Source: Planctomycetota bacterium (lineage in GTDB: Bacteria; Planctomycetota; Phycisphaerae; Phycisphaerales; SM1A02). From it: a stretch of 64,000 nt of DNA. The translations under genes and the position numbers were made by a program. The stretch is taken from positions 62,001 through 126,000 of the forward strand of contig VGYB01000002.1 in assembly GCA_016873115.1 (NCBI GenBank). The letters run 5' to 3'. The notes below the pieces were generated by a model, which had not been told where the DNA came from, did no database searches, and saw only the letters and a program-made list of their open reading frames with translations. Shown one piece after another: positions 25,703 to 34,683 of this stretch; positions within the stretch are counted from its first letter, which is position 1, and every line of letters starts with the position of its first letter.

Positions 25703-27001
25703 TCAGTGGCGCGGCTTGGGACCGCGCAGGAGGTACGCGGGTGGGATCTCCGGTGCCGGGCCTGGATCCCACTGGCCGGCACCCCGGTCGATCATCACGC
25801 AGGTGAGGTAGTCCATGAGCTGGCAGTTCGGATCGATGCCACCAGCGCGGATCCAGCCCCACATGCCCGGGTACTGCACCGGTGGCTTCGGCTGCATCGA
25901 GGGCAGGAAGTCATGCGAGATGGGTGCTCGGTAGTTGAGGTACGGCCAGCTGCCGAAGCACTCCCACGGCTGGAGCACATCCAGCGACTTTGCACCGTTG
26001 ACGAAGATCCGGTCGGGATCGAACGGCATCCATCCTGTTCCGGGTAGGTACGCCTCGGCCCAGCACCCGAGCCTGAACTGCGGCATGCCGCCGGTGATGG
26101 TCCCTTGCGGGGCCTCGATCATGCCGAGCACCGGTCGCGCAGGAATCCCCGCCGCGCGCAGCGTGGCCACACAGGCCGCGCACAGGTCGTAGACCGACCC
26201 CTTGCGCGACTCCATCACGGCTGCAGCACCCTGCAGCTGGAAGCCACGGGTGGCCGTGGTGTCGGTGATGTTGCCGAAGCTGTCGACGCCCCGGAACCAG
26301 AGCACCGTGTGCCGCACGAGGTCCTTGGTCGCGAGCCAGATCGGGACATCCTTGAGCTTCCCACCGGAGACCGACTGCACATGCTGCGCAAAGCGCGGGT
26401 CATCGCTCTCGATCGCCACCGACGGCTTGAGCCAAGGCTCGACCTCGGCGGGCCATGATCTGGGCCAGGTCACGCGCTGCGCCTGATCCTCGTCCACGAG
26501 ACTCGACCAGACCTGCACGCGCCACTGCAACTCCCACTGAATCGACTGGCAACTCACGGCGCCGGTGTCGAGCGTGACCAGGCGCGTGCCGCCCTGCGAA
26601 TCGGCCATCGAGACCTGGATCGATCGGCGCGGCCCACCGGTGAGCGTGGTGGTCGCACGGAGGCTCGACAGATCCACGCGCGACCAGGTGTCCAGGGTGG
26701 ACATCGAGAGCGCCAGGCGATTGGTCGTCAAGCGCATCGTCTCGGTGTTGCTTGCGACCCCGCCCTCCTGGAAGGCCGGGATGCCGAGCACCTGCACACG
26801 GAAGGTCATGTCGTAGAGCCACGGATCGACGCGCCAAGCCGGCGGAGCAGGGGGTCGGCCGGCAAGATCGCTGACGCCCGGCGCGGGCGGCGGCGACTGG
26901 AGCCGTGCGGGCCACGGCAGGCTCGCCACGAGAGCCGTGCCGAGGAAGCCGCGCCGATCGATCCCGAGCGCCTGCTTGGACTCGCGCACCGAACGGTCCA
27001 T
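25703..27001 (-). CDS. Exported transglutaminase-fold protein lacking catalytic Cys and His
   Basis: 432 residues. The N-terminus has a twin-Arg-like signal (DRRGFLGTALVASLPWPARL). The C-terminal half aligns with bacterial transglutaminase-like domains: the helix ending LRAAGIPARPVLG and the strand pair CWAEAYLPGTGWMPFDP. Where the nucleophile Cys is expected, 12 residues before the conserved Arg282, there is Val270; two other Cys (274, 277) are offset. Where H-x-W-x-E is expected the sequence is G312-C-W-A-E, so the His is missing too. Probably a non-catalytic relative. The gene follows the MlaE-type permease by 4 bases, so it is cotranscribed. The start at 27001 avoids overlap with that gene. 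Confidence 0.75.
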   Translation of the reverse strand: MDRSVRESKQALGIDRRGFLGTALVASLPWPARLQSPPPAPGVSDLAGRPPAPPAWRVDPWLYDMTFRVQVLGIPAFQEGGVASNTETMRLTTNRLALSMSTLDTWSRVDLSSLRATTTLTGGPRRSIQVSMADSQGGTRLVTLDTGAVSCQSIQWELQWRVQVWSSLVDEDQAQRVTWPRSWPAEVEPWLKPSVAIESDDPRFAQHVQSVSGGKLKDVPIWLATKDLVRHTVLWFRGVDSFGNITDTTATRGFQLQGAAAVMESRKGSVYDLCAACVATLRAAGIPARPVLGMIEAPQGTITGGMPQFRLGCWAEAYLPGTGWMPFDPDRIFVNGAKSLDVLQPWECFGSWPYLNYRAPISHDFLPSMQPKPPVQYPGMWGWIRAGGIDPNCQLMDYLTCVMIDRGAGQWDPGPAPEIPPAYLLRGPKPRH

Positions 27002-27005
27002 GGCT

Positions 27006-27836
27006 TCAACCGAAGACGCTCGGCGCATCAGGCACCAGGATGATGAACACGGTGTTGAGGAACTCGGCCAGCACCAGGTTTGCGGCGATGATCGCGATGA
27101 AGCTCGTGACGAACGAGCTGGTGGCGGCCTGACCGACGCCCGCCGCACCGGGCTGGCAGGTGAAGCCTCGGAAGCAGGCGATCGCACCGATGCAGAGCCC
27201 GAAGACGGTGGCCTTGACCAGCCCGTTGATCGGATCGAGCAGGTAGACGATTTGCTGGACGTAATGCCAGAATTCCGCGTCGGCCACGCCGAAGATGCGC
27301 ACCGACACCAGCCAGGCGCCCGCGGTTCCCAGCGCATCGCTGAAGATGGTCAGGATCGGGGTCATGATGACGCACGCCACGATGCGTGGAACCACCAGGA
27401 TCCGGATCGGGTCTGCATCCATCGCACGCATGGCATCGAGCTGCTCGGTGATGCGCATGGTGCCGAGTTCCGCACTGAGCGCGCCGCCCACACGCCCGGC
27501 GACCATGACCGCGCTGAGCACCGGCCCGATCTGCTTGCAGACGCTCACCACGATCACCCCGCCGATGCGGTCTTCCTGCCCGATGGCCTGAAACTGGTCG
27601 AAGCCCTCGAGCACCAGGATCATGCCGATGAAGGCGCCAGTGATCCCGACCACCGGGATCGACAGGACGCCGACCGAATAGAGCTGCGGGAAGATGAGGC
27701 TCGGTCGAAGGCAGCGCGCCGGGTGGGCGATCAGTCGCTGCACCGCGGCCATGAAGAACAGCATGAACTCGCCAAAGCCTGAAACGGCGTCATAGGTGGC
27801 CGCACCGACCTTGGAGACTGCGTGCCCGACGGCCAT
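27006..27836 (-). CDS. mlaE: MlaE-family ABC transporter permease
   Basis: 276 residues from the ATG at 27836. Membrane subunit of the Mla-type phospholipid importer family, expected to move lipids between outer and inner membranes. About five to six hydrophobic helices are visible, with the conserved cytoplasmic segment GRVGGALSAELGTMRITEQL followed by DAMRAMDADPIRILVVPR, the family hallmark. A TTG-initiated extension to 27911 overlaps the terminator of the upstream gene, so it is rejected. The partner ATPase (MlaF) and the MCE protein (MlaD) are not adjacent; the next gene is the transglutaminase-fold protein. Confidence 0.9.
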   Translation of the reverse strand: MAVGHAVSKVGAATYDAVSGFGEFMLFFMAAVQRLIAHPARCLRPSLIFPQLYSVGVLSIPVVGITGAFIGMILVLEGFDQFQAIGQEDRIGGVIVVSVCKQIGPVLSAVMVAGRVGGALSAELGTMRITEQLDAMRAMDADPIRILVVPRIVACVIMTPILTIFSDALGTAGAWLVSVRIFGVADAEFWHYVQQIVYLLDPINGLVKATVFGLCIGAIACFRGFTCQPGAAGVGQAATSSFVTSFIAIIAANLVLAEFLNTVFIILVPDAPSVFG

Positions 27837-27916
27837 GGCAGGAGGGTACTCCAGCGGGGCCGGTCGTCGCGCTGGGTTGATTGGTTTCGCGGCGGATTGA
27901 ATGCTTGCCAATGGAA

Positions 27917-27945
27917 GCGGGCGCCCGGCGAAACCGGGCGCCCGC
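27917..27945 (-). terminator. Hairpin terminator of the 748-aa secreted protein gene
   Basis: Twelve-base perfect stem GCGGGCGCCCGG / CCGGGCGCCCGC with loop CGAAA, 26 bases after the stop codon at 27972. On the minus strand it is followed by TTCCATT rather than a clean T-run. It separates the secreted-protein gene from mlaE. Confidence 0.7.
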
Positions 27946-27971
27946 GAAGGCAGGCAGGACTCAACCGAGCG

Positions 27972-30218
27972 TCACTCGCAGGGGATCCCGAACACGGCAA
28001 GGAACGCTCCGAGGTCGGCCCCGTCGGTCACGCCGTCGCCGTTCACGTCTCCGCTCGAGGTGCCCCAGGCCGCGAGGATGCTGCCCAGGTCGGCACCGTC
28101 GCGCACACCGTCGTCGTTGAAGTCGCCGAGGCAGTCCGACGCATCGCACACGACATTGGAGAGGCCGGGGGTCTCGTTGCCAGCGGTCTGGTTGGACGCG
28201 ATGTCAAAGAGCCCGATGTTCCAGCAGCCGGTGTCCTGGCAGCGCCACACATGGCCGGGCACGAACACGCCGTCCGGCCCGATGCGGTTGGGGCCGTAGG
28301 CGAACTCGGTCCCGATCGGGGGAGTCGTGGGACTCTCGATCAGGGCGATGCTGTCGATCACCTCGACCCACGGTGTCGAGTCGAAGGTGCCGTCGTCGTT
28401 GGTGTCGAGGTCAGTGTTGATCGCACCGGTGAATCCACGGACCAGGAAGAAGGTGAGGTTGTCGCTGTTCTCGAGCCAGTTGTCCGCCAGGTTGGCTCCA
28501 CCGGTGCCGGCACCGTTGCCGACGTCGGGGTTGGTGAGGGGGTTGCCAATCAGCAGGGTGCCATCGACCGGCATCATCACGCCGACAAGCGGGCGGACGC
28601 GTTCGATGAAGCCGCTGACGCTCGTGCCTGACGACGCGTCCCCGATGACGATCAGCGTCAGGTCACCCAGTGACGCACCCGGGGTACCAGCCAGCTCGAC
28701 GAACTCGAGCGTGTCTGTGCCGGTCATGTCGATGCGGATCTCGTTGATCCGGACATCGATGAACTCGCAGCTTGCGGTGGCCACGGCGCAGCTCGTCGCG
28801 GCCTGGGTGACGCACGCTGCATCCCATGCCTCGTTGCAGCAGGACGGATCGAGCGTGCACACCGCATAGCAGCAGTTCATATCGCTGCAGAATGGGTTCG
28901 CATGCGCCTCGTTGCACGCGCCGGCGATCGACTCGCCGCACTCGAGCACCGGACCAGCCGCGCAGTCGCGGTTCGCCGTACCCGGGGTGTCACCACCGCT
29001 GAGGTAGTACATGAACGCGCCGACCTGCCAGTCGCCCTGCGGCGAGCAGGCGTAGCCGTGCGCGGCGGTGTATGAGCCCGTGGAGGTCGTGTCGACCGGA
29101 ACGACATTGGAGGAGTACACATGGTCGGTCGTGTAGGGGCCGCGGAAGGCAAGACTGGCGACCACGCCGGACCAAGGCGTGGTGTCGAGGGTGCCGTCGT
29201 TGTTGGTGTCGAGATCGGTGTTGACTTGACCGATCCAGCCGCTGACGACCAAGTGGGTGCGTGAGGTGCTGTTGTCTTCGAAATTCAGCCCGTCCGCCGG
29301 AGTGACCCAGTCCACATTCAGTGGGAAGGTCACGGTCGGCTCGGCGATCACGAGCCGGCCATCGACCGGGACGACTGCTCCGTCGAGCGGGAGCGCCATC
29401 TCGACATGGCCAACATAGTCGGCCGGGGTCGTGCCAGACGCGGCGCGGTCACCGAGCACGACATACACCAGGCCAGCAAGCGAAGCACCGGGTGTACCGA
29501 TGAACTCGACATACTCGTCGACATCGGCACCGTACTGCTTTGTACGGACCTCGCTGAAGGCCAGGGCGATGGTGCTGCCGCACGCAGGGTTTGCGGTGCC
29601 GGGGGTGTCGTAGCCCGCCGCGGTATCCAGCGCGCCCGCCTTCCACGCCGACGAGTCAGAGCACAGATAGGCGTGCGCGGGAGAGTCGCCATCGACGGGC
29701 CCGACGGTCGTGTTTGAGTAGTAGAACTCATTCGTCACGCCATCCGGCAACGCATTGCGCACAAACGCGACGCTCGACAGGAGCCCCGTCCACGGCGTCG
29801 AGTCAATCGTGCCGTCATCGTTCGCGTCGAGGTCGGTGCCCAGGGCGCCGGTGAAGCCACTCACCAGGAAGAAGGTCGTGTTGTCGCTCGATTCGAATTC
29901 AAAATCGGCGTAGAGATCCGGGGTGACCGCGAACGAAAAGGTGGCCTCAGCGACGAGGAAGCGGCCCGAAGCACCGATCGATCCGCTCAGTGCGATGACC
30001 GACTCCACGACGCCGTTGGGTGACCCGGCATCACCATCGCCCACCACGACGACCGAGAGGCCGTTGAGGCTGGTGCCGGCGACGCCCGCCAGTTCGACGT
30101 ACTCGCTCAGGTCAAAGCCTGGCTCATCGACGCGGATCTCGCTCAGCACGACATTCTGCGCCAATGCGGCCGGCGCGAGGCACAGGGCCAGGGTGGCAAC
30201 GGCGATGGAGTGGTACAT
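27972..30218 (-). CDS. Secreted lamin-tail-like triple-repeat protein with dockerin-like tail (748 aa)
   Basis: Sec signal MYHSIAVATLALCLAPAALA. Then three copies of a 190-residue unit, each beginning like a lamin-tail domain (VVLSEIRVDEPGFDLSEYVE, FSEVRTKQYGADVDEYVEF, VRINEIRIDMTGTDTLEFVE). Each contains an EF-hand-like loop D-L-D-x-N-x-D-G-T-x-D-x-T-P-W. Between units two and three is one Cys-rich W-D module shared with the proteins at 4.8-12 kb. The C-terminus has DFNDDGVRDGADLG and DVNGDGVTDGADLG. GAGGAG lies 9 bases before the ATG, which decides the start at 30218. Lamin-tail domains occur in secreted bacterial nucleases and adhesins; no nuclease motif is seen here. Confidence 0.8.
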   Translation of the reverse strand: MYHSIAVATLALCLAPAALAQNVVLSEIRVDEPGFDLSEYVELAGVAGTSLNGLSVVVVGDGDAGSPNGVVESVIALSGSIGASGRFLVAEATFSFAVTPDLYADFEFESSDNTTFFLVSGFTGALGTDLDANDDGTIDSTPWTGLLSSVAFVRNALPDGVTNEFYYSNTTVGPVDGDSPAHAYLCSDSSAWKAGALDTAAGYDTPGTANPACGSTIALAFSEVRTKQYGADVDEYVEFIGTPGASLAGLVYVVLGDRAASGTTPADYVGHVEMALPLDGAVVPVDGRLVIAEPTVTFPLNVDWVTPADGLNFEDNSTSRTHLVVSGWIGQVNTDLDTNNDGTLDTTPWSGVVASLAFRGPYTTDHVYSSNVVPVDTTSTGSYTAAHGYACSPQGDWQVGAFMYYLSGGDTPGTANRDCAAGPVLECGESIAGACNEAHANPFCSDMNCCYAVCTLDPSCCNEAWDAACVTQAATSCAVATASCEFIDVRINEIRIDMTGTDTLEFVELAGTPGASLGDLTLIVIGDASSGTSVSGFIERVRPLVGVMMPVDGTLLIGNPLTNPDVGNGAGTGGANLADNWLENSDNLTFFLVRGFTGAINTDLDTNDDGTFDSTPWVEVIDSIALIESPTTPPIGTEFAYGPNRIGPDGVFVPGHVWRCQDTGCWNIGLFDIASNQTAGNETPGLSNVVCDASDCLGDFNDDGVRDGADLGSILAAWGTSSGDVNGDGVTDGADLGAFLAVFGIPCE

Positions 30219-30363
30219 AATGCGGTGGCTCCTCTCGGAAGGAAACAGTAGCCCATGCCGGGCCAGGAGCAAAATCGCGATGGCCGGATTCACAGGGTCC
30301 TTGCAGATTCCCTCCGATGGTCCCAACGAGGGCGGGCGTGAAGCCAAGGCCACCCCAGAACGA

Positions 30364-30389
30364 CATGCGGCCCCCGCGGGGGCCGCATG
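30364..30389 (-). terminator. 26-bp perfect palindrome after the OmpA lipoprotein gene
   Basis: Perfect palindrome cATGCGGCCCCCG / CGGGGGCCGCATg, 34 bases after the stop at 30423. No T-run follows on the minus strand. Placement suggests termination; as a perfect palindrome it could also bind a dimeric protein. Confidence 0.5.
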
Positions 30390-30422
30390 GTCGGGATCTT
30401 CGGGGTCAACGGTCGGAACCGA

Positions 30423-31334
30423 TCAGTTCGGATCCTTCTCCGGTGCCGGAGGGGTGATGACCGGGGCAGCGGCCGGGGGCGTTGCATCCTTCTCCGGCGT
30501 GGTGGTTGGGGGTGCTTCACCAGTCGAGCCGCCCCACGAGCCCGTGGTGGTGTCGTAGGTCATCGGTCGGATGAAGACTTCCACGCGGCGGTTCTGGGCA
30601 GCACCGCGTGGGCCGTTCTCGACGATCGGGCGGTACTCGCCCCAGCCGGCGACTTCAACACGGTTGGCCGCCACGCCATCACCCACGAGCAGGTCGCGGA
30701 CTGAGATCGCACGGTGCGCCGAGAGGTGCGTGTTGGTGGGGTGGTTCTTGAGCGTTTCAGGCTTGCCGATGCGGAGATTGTCGGTGTGACCCGTGACGAC
30801 AGTCTCAAACGCGGCGAGCTCAGGATTGTTGAGGATCGCCGCGAAGCGACGCAGCACATCACGGGCGGAGTCCTTCACTCGTGCAGAGCCGCTGTCGAAG
30901 GTCACATCGGACAGGAAGCGAAGCATCCCCGTCTTGGCGTCGAACTGCAGCATGTCGGGATACTGCTCGGCCAGGGATGCCAGCAGGATGTTGATGTTCG
31001 CGGGAAGCGGCCCACCGCCATCCATGCCAGCGACCTGCTTGCTGAGTGCGTCGTAGGCATCGCGCAACTTCTCGAGATCGACCTTGCTGCCGTCGCTGAG
31101 GCCCTGCATCGACTCAAGGTCGGCGCGGGCCTGCGAGATCTGCGAGCGGAGGCGATCCTCGTTCGCGCGCGACGTGCTGAGTTCGTCGCGCGTCGATCCG
31201 AGCTGCTGCTCGTAGCTGCGGGCTGCCGTGACCGCGGCGTCGTACTTTTCTTGCGGGACACATCCGGCGAAGCCGAGGGCCAAGGTGACCAGGCTTCCGC
31301 CGAATACGATGCGATGCGCTGCCAGTGCGTTCAT
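30423..31334 (-). CDS. OmpA-family peptidoglycan-associated lipoprotein
   Basis: 303 residues. Lipobox LGFAGC with lipid Cys at 25. Residues 30-110 form a coiled coil (YDAAVTAARSYEQQLGSTRD, ISQARADLESMQ). The OmpA/Pal domain follows: strand LRFLSDVTFDSGSARVKDSA, the peptidoglycan-binding TGHTDNLRIG, and LSAHRAISVRDLLVGDGV...EVAGWGEYRPI...NRRVEVFI. A Pro/Thr-rich tail of about 40 residues ends the protein. It probably ties the outer membrane to peptidoglycan. GGGAG before the ATG at 31334 fixes the start. A hairpin follows the gene. Confidence 0.88.
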   Translation of the reverse strand: MNALAAHRIVFGGSLVTLALGFAGCVPQEKYDAAVTAARSYEQQLGSTRDELSTSRANEDRLRSQISQARADLESMQGLSDGSKVDLEKLRDAYDALSKQVAGMDGGGPLPANINILLASLAEQYPDMLQFDAKTGMLRFLSDVTFDSGSARVKDSARDVLRRFAAILNNPELAAFETVVTGHTDNLRIGKPETLKNHPTNTHLSAHRAISVRDLLVGDGVAANRVEVAGWGEYRPIVENGPRGAAQNRRVEVFIRPMTYDTTTGSWGGSTGEAPPTTTPEKDATPPAAAPVITPPAPEKDPN

Positions 31335-31438
31335 GGACCATCTCCCCTCGGGCGTCCTGCCCGAGTTATGTTGGGGCAATATAACCATCGCCAAGCGGAT
31401 GTGGGCCGTAATCCTACGGATTTTGCTACTTTCCGGAC

Positions 31439-31867
31439 ATGTCGCCCCCGAAGTCCATTGAACTCGACCTGAAGCAGCTTCAGGCAGCCGCGGGAGCCTA
31501 TCCACAGGAAGCCTTCGAGTTCGTGCAAACGGGCGTTTCCGTCGCCACGGCGCAGGTTCGCGCCGCGAACCTCGGGGGTGCCGGCGGGGGGCATGTGACG
31601 GGTCAGCAGCTCTGCTTGGGCCTCGCGGAGTTGGCCATCCAGCGGTACGGGTTGATGGCGAAGTCGGTCTTGGAGAGCTGGAATGTCCATCGGACCGACG
31701 ACTTCGGCAAGATCGTGTTCGGCCTGATCGAGTGCGGACTCATGAGCAAGACACCGCAGGATTCGATCGATGACTTCCGCTCGGTCTTCGATTTCGACGA
31801 GACCTTCCACCACGCGCACGTCGCTCAAAGGATCACGCTCAATGCCGGAAGAACCTCGACCGAGTGA
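31439..31867 (+). CDS. Minf_1886-type small protein of unknown function
   Basis: 142 residues, soluble. I assign it to the Minf_1886 (planctomycete/verrucomicrobia-restricted) family from its pattern: an N-terminal helix with AYPQEAFEFVQTGV, a central HVTGQQLCLGLAELAIQRYG, and C-terminal VFGLIECGLMSKTPQDSIDDF followed by FDFDETF. No catalytic motif is visible, and the family has no established function as far as I know. The last 26 bases overlap the start of the AI-2E-type transporter gene, so the two are translationally coupled. Confidence 0.65.
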   Translation: MSPPKSIELDLKQLQAAAGAYPQEAFEFVQTGVSVATAQVRAANLGGAGGGHVTGQQLCLGLAELAIQRYGLMAKSVLESWNVHRTDDFGKIVFGLIECGLMSKTPQDSIDDFRSVFDFDETFHHAHVAQRITLNAGRTSTE

Positions 31868-33116
31868 ATCCGACTGGACCCGTCGCCATCTCTGGCACAT
31901 CCAGCCGGTCCGCGACCTGCTGCTCGTCAGCATCGTTGTCGCAGTCGTGTGGGCGGGCTATGCCCTGCGCTACATCACGATTCCGTTGATCGTGGCGCTC
32001 GGACTGGCGTACCTCGTCGAGCCGCTGGTGCACTGGGTCAGTGCACGCTTCCGGGTGAGCCGTGGCGCGGTGGTGGGAGGCGTCACTGGCGCCATCGTGC
32101 TCGCTGCCGCGAGCGGCACGCTCGTGCTGATCCCGTCGGTCATCCGGCAAAGCGAAGCCATCATCAACAAGGTGCAGTCGGGCGCGCTCAAGAAGTCGAT
32201 CGGCGAGTTCCAGTCCCAGCTCCCGGGAGCCTTCCGCCAGGACGCCGCCGAGTGGATCGTGTGGATCGAGACCACGATGGACATCGATCTCAACGGCGAT
32301 CGCCTCGCTGGCGCTTCGCCGGTCACCGAACCCGATGCTGGTCCTGCGGAATCGACGGCGAACCAATCGACGAGTCAAGTTGCGTCGCGATCCCTCTGGG
32401 ATGTCGGACTTGCGTTCCTCGGGGCGCGGAGCGGTGACATCGCGGGCTTCGTCTTCAGCATCCTGAGCCTGCTGTTCGCTGCGGCGCTCGTGCCGTTCTA
32501 CTTCTACTTCTTCAGCGTGCATTTCCCCGACATCGTCGGGTTCCTCGACTCGCTCGTGCCCTCGGAATCCAAGGGCGAAGTGCACCGCCTCGCCACCCAG
32601 ATGGATGCCGCCGTTGCAGGCTTCGTGCGCGGTCGCATCGTGACCGCTGCCATCATGGCGGTGCTCTTCACGATCGGTTGGTCCTTCTGTGGCGTGCCGT
32701 ACGCACTGACCCTGGGGGTTGCAGCAGGCATCCTTGCCATCGTTCCCTACCTCAGTGGCGTCGTGCTGCTCCTGGCCGTTCCGATGCTGGCCGTGCAGCA
32801 GCTGTCGCTGCCCGAAGCCGAGCGCATGAGCCTGCTGTGGGTCGTCCTCGGCCCCACGATCGTTTTCGCGTTGGTCCAGGCGCTCGAGGGCAATGTGCTC
32901 ACTCCGATCATCGCTGGCCGCGCGACGAATCTCGATCCGGTCACGGTCTTCGTGGCCATCCTCGCGGGTGGCAGCGTGGCCGGGGTGTACGGCATGCTGC
33001 TGGCGATCCCGATCGCGGCGTGCGCCAAGATCCTCATTCGTGAGCTGGCCTTGCCGCGCATCCGCGCGTGGGCCGCAGGCACGGTGAACGATCCGCTGCC
33101 GCTCGACGATCACTGA
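31842..33116 (+). CDS. AI-2E family transporter
   Basis: 424-residue polytopic membrane protein of the AI-2E (YdiK/TqsA, DUF20) family. Seven to eight hydrophobic helices are visible: paired helices at the N-terminus (LLLVSIVVAVVWAGYALRYI, GAVVGGVTGAIVLAAASGT), a long soluble loop (about residues 100-200, containing an acidic and Ser/Thr-rich stretch), then five helices ending with GGSVAGVYGMLLAIPIAACA. Family members export signalling molecules, ions or small solutes; the substrate cannot be inferred. The start at 31842 overlaps the upstream Minf_1886-type gene. The gene is convergent with ffh. Confidence 0.88.
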   Translation: MPEEPRPSESDWTRRHLWHIQPVRDLLLVSIVVAVVWAGYALRYITIPLIVALGLAYLVEPLVHWVSARFRVSRGAVVGGVTGAIVLAAASGTLVLIPSVIRQSEAIINKVQSGALKKSIGEFQSQLPGAFRQDAAEWIVWIETTMDIDLNGDRLAGASPVTEPDAGPAESTANQSTSQVASRSLWDVGLAFLGARSGDIAGFVFSILSLLFAAALVPFYFYFFSVHFPDIVGFLDSLVPSESKGEVHRLATQMDAAVAGFVRGRIVTAAIMAVLFTIGWSFCGVPYALTLGVAAGILAIVPYLSGVVLLLAVPMLAVQQLSLPEAERMSLLWVVLGPTIVFALVQALEGNVLTPIIAGRATNLDPVTVFVAILAGGSVAGVYGMLLAIPIAACAKILIRELALPRIRAWAAGTVNDPLPLDDH

Positions 33117-33177
33117 AGAAGGACTGCTCGCACGGGTGCTTGGGGCACCGGGCGCCTGATCGGCGGGTGGACGGCCC

Positions 33178-34656
33178 TCAGCGCTTCTTCGCCTTGCGGA
33201 AACGATCCTTCGGACTCACGGTCTTGGTCGAGCCGCGGGCCATCGGATTGAAGCCAGGCATCCCGCCCATGCCGGGCTGCATCGATCCCATCTGCTTCAT
33301 GGCATGCATGCGTCCCAGGGCACCCATGCCGGCCATCTGCTTCATCATCCGCTGCATACCCTCGAACTGCTTGCCCAGTCGTGAGATGTCCTCGGGCTTC
33401 GACCCGCTGCCCTTGGCGATGCGGCGTGTCCGGCTGGGGTTGAGCACTCCCAGATCGTTGCGCTCGCGCCGGGTCATGCTGTTGACCATGCCTTCGATCC
33501 GGTTGAGCTGGCCGTCATCGATGTCGATGCCCTTGAGGGCGCTGCCCACCCCGGGGAGGAGACCGAGAATCTGCTTGAGGGGACCCATGCGGCGGATGGT
33601 CTTGAGCTGCGAGAGGAAGTCATCGAGCGAGAACTCGCCCTTGGCCATGCGGTCGCTCAGGCGCTGGGCTTCCTCCTCCGTCACTTCCTGCTGCGCCTTC
33701 TCGACGAGCGAGACAACATCGCCCATGCCCAGGATGCGGCCGGCGATGCGCTCGGGGCTGAACTCATCGAGTGCGTCGAGTTTCTCGCCCATGCCGATGA
33801 ACTTGATCGGCGCACCGGTGACCCTGCGCGCGGTCAGCGCAGCACCGCCGCGGGTATCCGAATCGAACTTCGTCAGGATCAGGCCGTCGACCGCCAGTCG
33901 GGCGTGGAACGCAGTCGCGCTGGCCAGCGCATCCTGGCCTGTCATGGCATCGATGACCAGGAGTTTCTCGTGGGCACCGAGGGCGCGATCGACCGACTCC
34001 AGTTCGCGCATGAGCTCGTCGTTCACATGGAGCCGGCCCGCCGTGTCGACGATGAGCACGTCGAACCCGCCGTCACGGGCCACCTTGAGCGCGCGTTGCG
34101 CGACCTGGACGGCGACCCCCACGGCCTTGCCGTACTCGGCGCAGCGCTCGGGCTCACCGTAGTAGGCGCAGCGGGCGCCGCCGGGGGCCGCCTCGACGCC
34201 CTCGGTCACCACGCGGAGCTGTTCCACCGCCGCAGGGCGCTGCAGGTCGCACGCGGCGAGCATGACGCTCTTGCCGCGCCGCTTGAGCCATGCCGCGAGC
34301 TTGCCGCAGGTCGTGGTCTTGCCCGATCCCTGGAGGCCACACATCAGGATGACCGTAGGCCCGGGCTCGACCAACGGGATGCCTGACTCCGCCGGCCCCA
34401 TCATCGCAACGAGGCGCTTGTGGACGATGCCCACCATCTGTTGCGCGGGCTGGAGGCTCTTGGTGACTTCCGCACCGAGTGCATCCTGCACGACCTCTTC
34501 GCAGAACTCATCGACGAGGTGCTGCTGCACATCGGCCTCGAGCAGCGCCGTGCGCACTTCGGCCATGACCTCGCGCACATTCGACTCGCTGATGCGGCCG
34601 CGGCCGGAGAGGTTGCGCAGGGCGGACCCAAGGCGTTCGGTGAGGCTTTCGAACAT
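33178..34656 (-). CDS. ffh: Signal recognition particle GTPase Ffh
   Basis: 492-residue SRP54. N-domain (1-90), then the GTPase with G1 GLQGSGKTT starting at residue 107, G3 DTAGRLHV, G4 TKFD, and G5-like GMGEKLDALDEFSPERIAGR. The Met-rich M domain (about 310-450) has the SRP RNA binding signature SRTRRIAKGSG. The C-terminal tail is Met/Gly-rich. Together with 4.5S RNA (not in the window) and FtsY, it targets signal-bearing nascent chains to the membrane. Length is typical. The gene follows polX by 27 bases. Confidence 0.97.
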   Translation of the reverse strand: MFESLTERLGSALRNLSGRGRISESNVREVMAEVRTALLEADVQQHLVDEFCEEVVQDALGAEVTKSLQPAQQMVGIVHKRLVAMMGPAESGIPLVEPGPTVILMCGLQGSGKTTTCGKLAAWLKRRGKSVMLAACDLQRPAAVEQLRVVTEGVEAAPGGARCAYYGEPERCAEYGKAVGVAVQVAQRALKVARDGGFDVLIVDTAGRLHVNDELMRELESVDRALGAHEKLLVIDAMTGQDALASATAFHARLAVDGLILTKFDSDTRGGAALTARRVTGAPIKFIGMGEKLDALDEFSPERIAGRILGMGDVVSLVEKAQQEVTEEEAQRLSDRMAKGEFSLDDFLSQLKTIRRMGPLKQILGLLPGVGSALKGIDIDDGQLNRIEGMVNSMTRRERNDLGVLNPSRTRRIAKGSGSKPEDISRLGKQFEGMQRMMKQMAGMGALGRMHAMKQMGSMQPGMGGMPGFNPMARGSTKTVSPKDRFRKAKKR

Positions 34657-34683
34657 GGTCGGTGGATGGTAGCCCGGGCTCGG

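Noticed and set aside
27837-27911. TTG start extending mlaE upstream
   Set aside because: Would place the start just beside a hairpin terminator and adds a Pro/Ala segment not typical of the family.
31839-33113. 424-codon minus-strand frame opposite the AI-2E transporter
   Set aside because: Charged shadow of a membrane-protein gene; the transporter family is clear on the plus strand.
33117-33177. Weak hairpin GGTGC-TTGGG-GCACC between the transporter and ffh
   Set aside because: Five-base stem without T-run; too weak to call a terminator.
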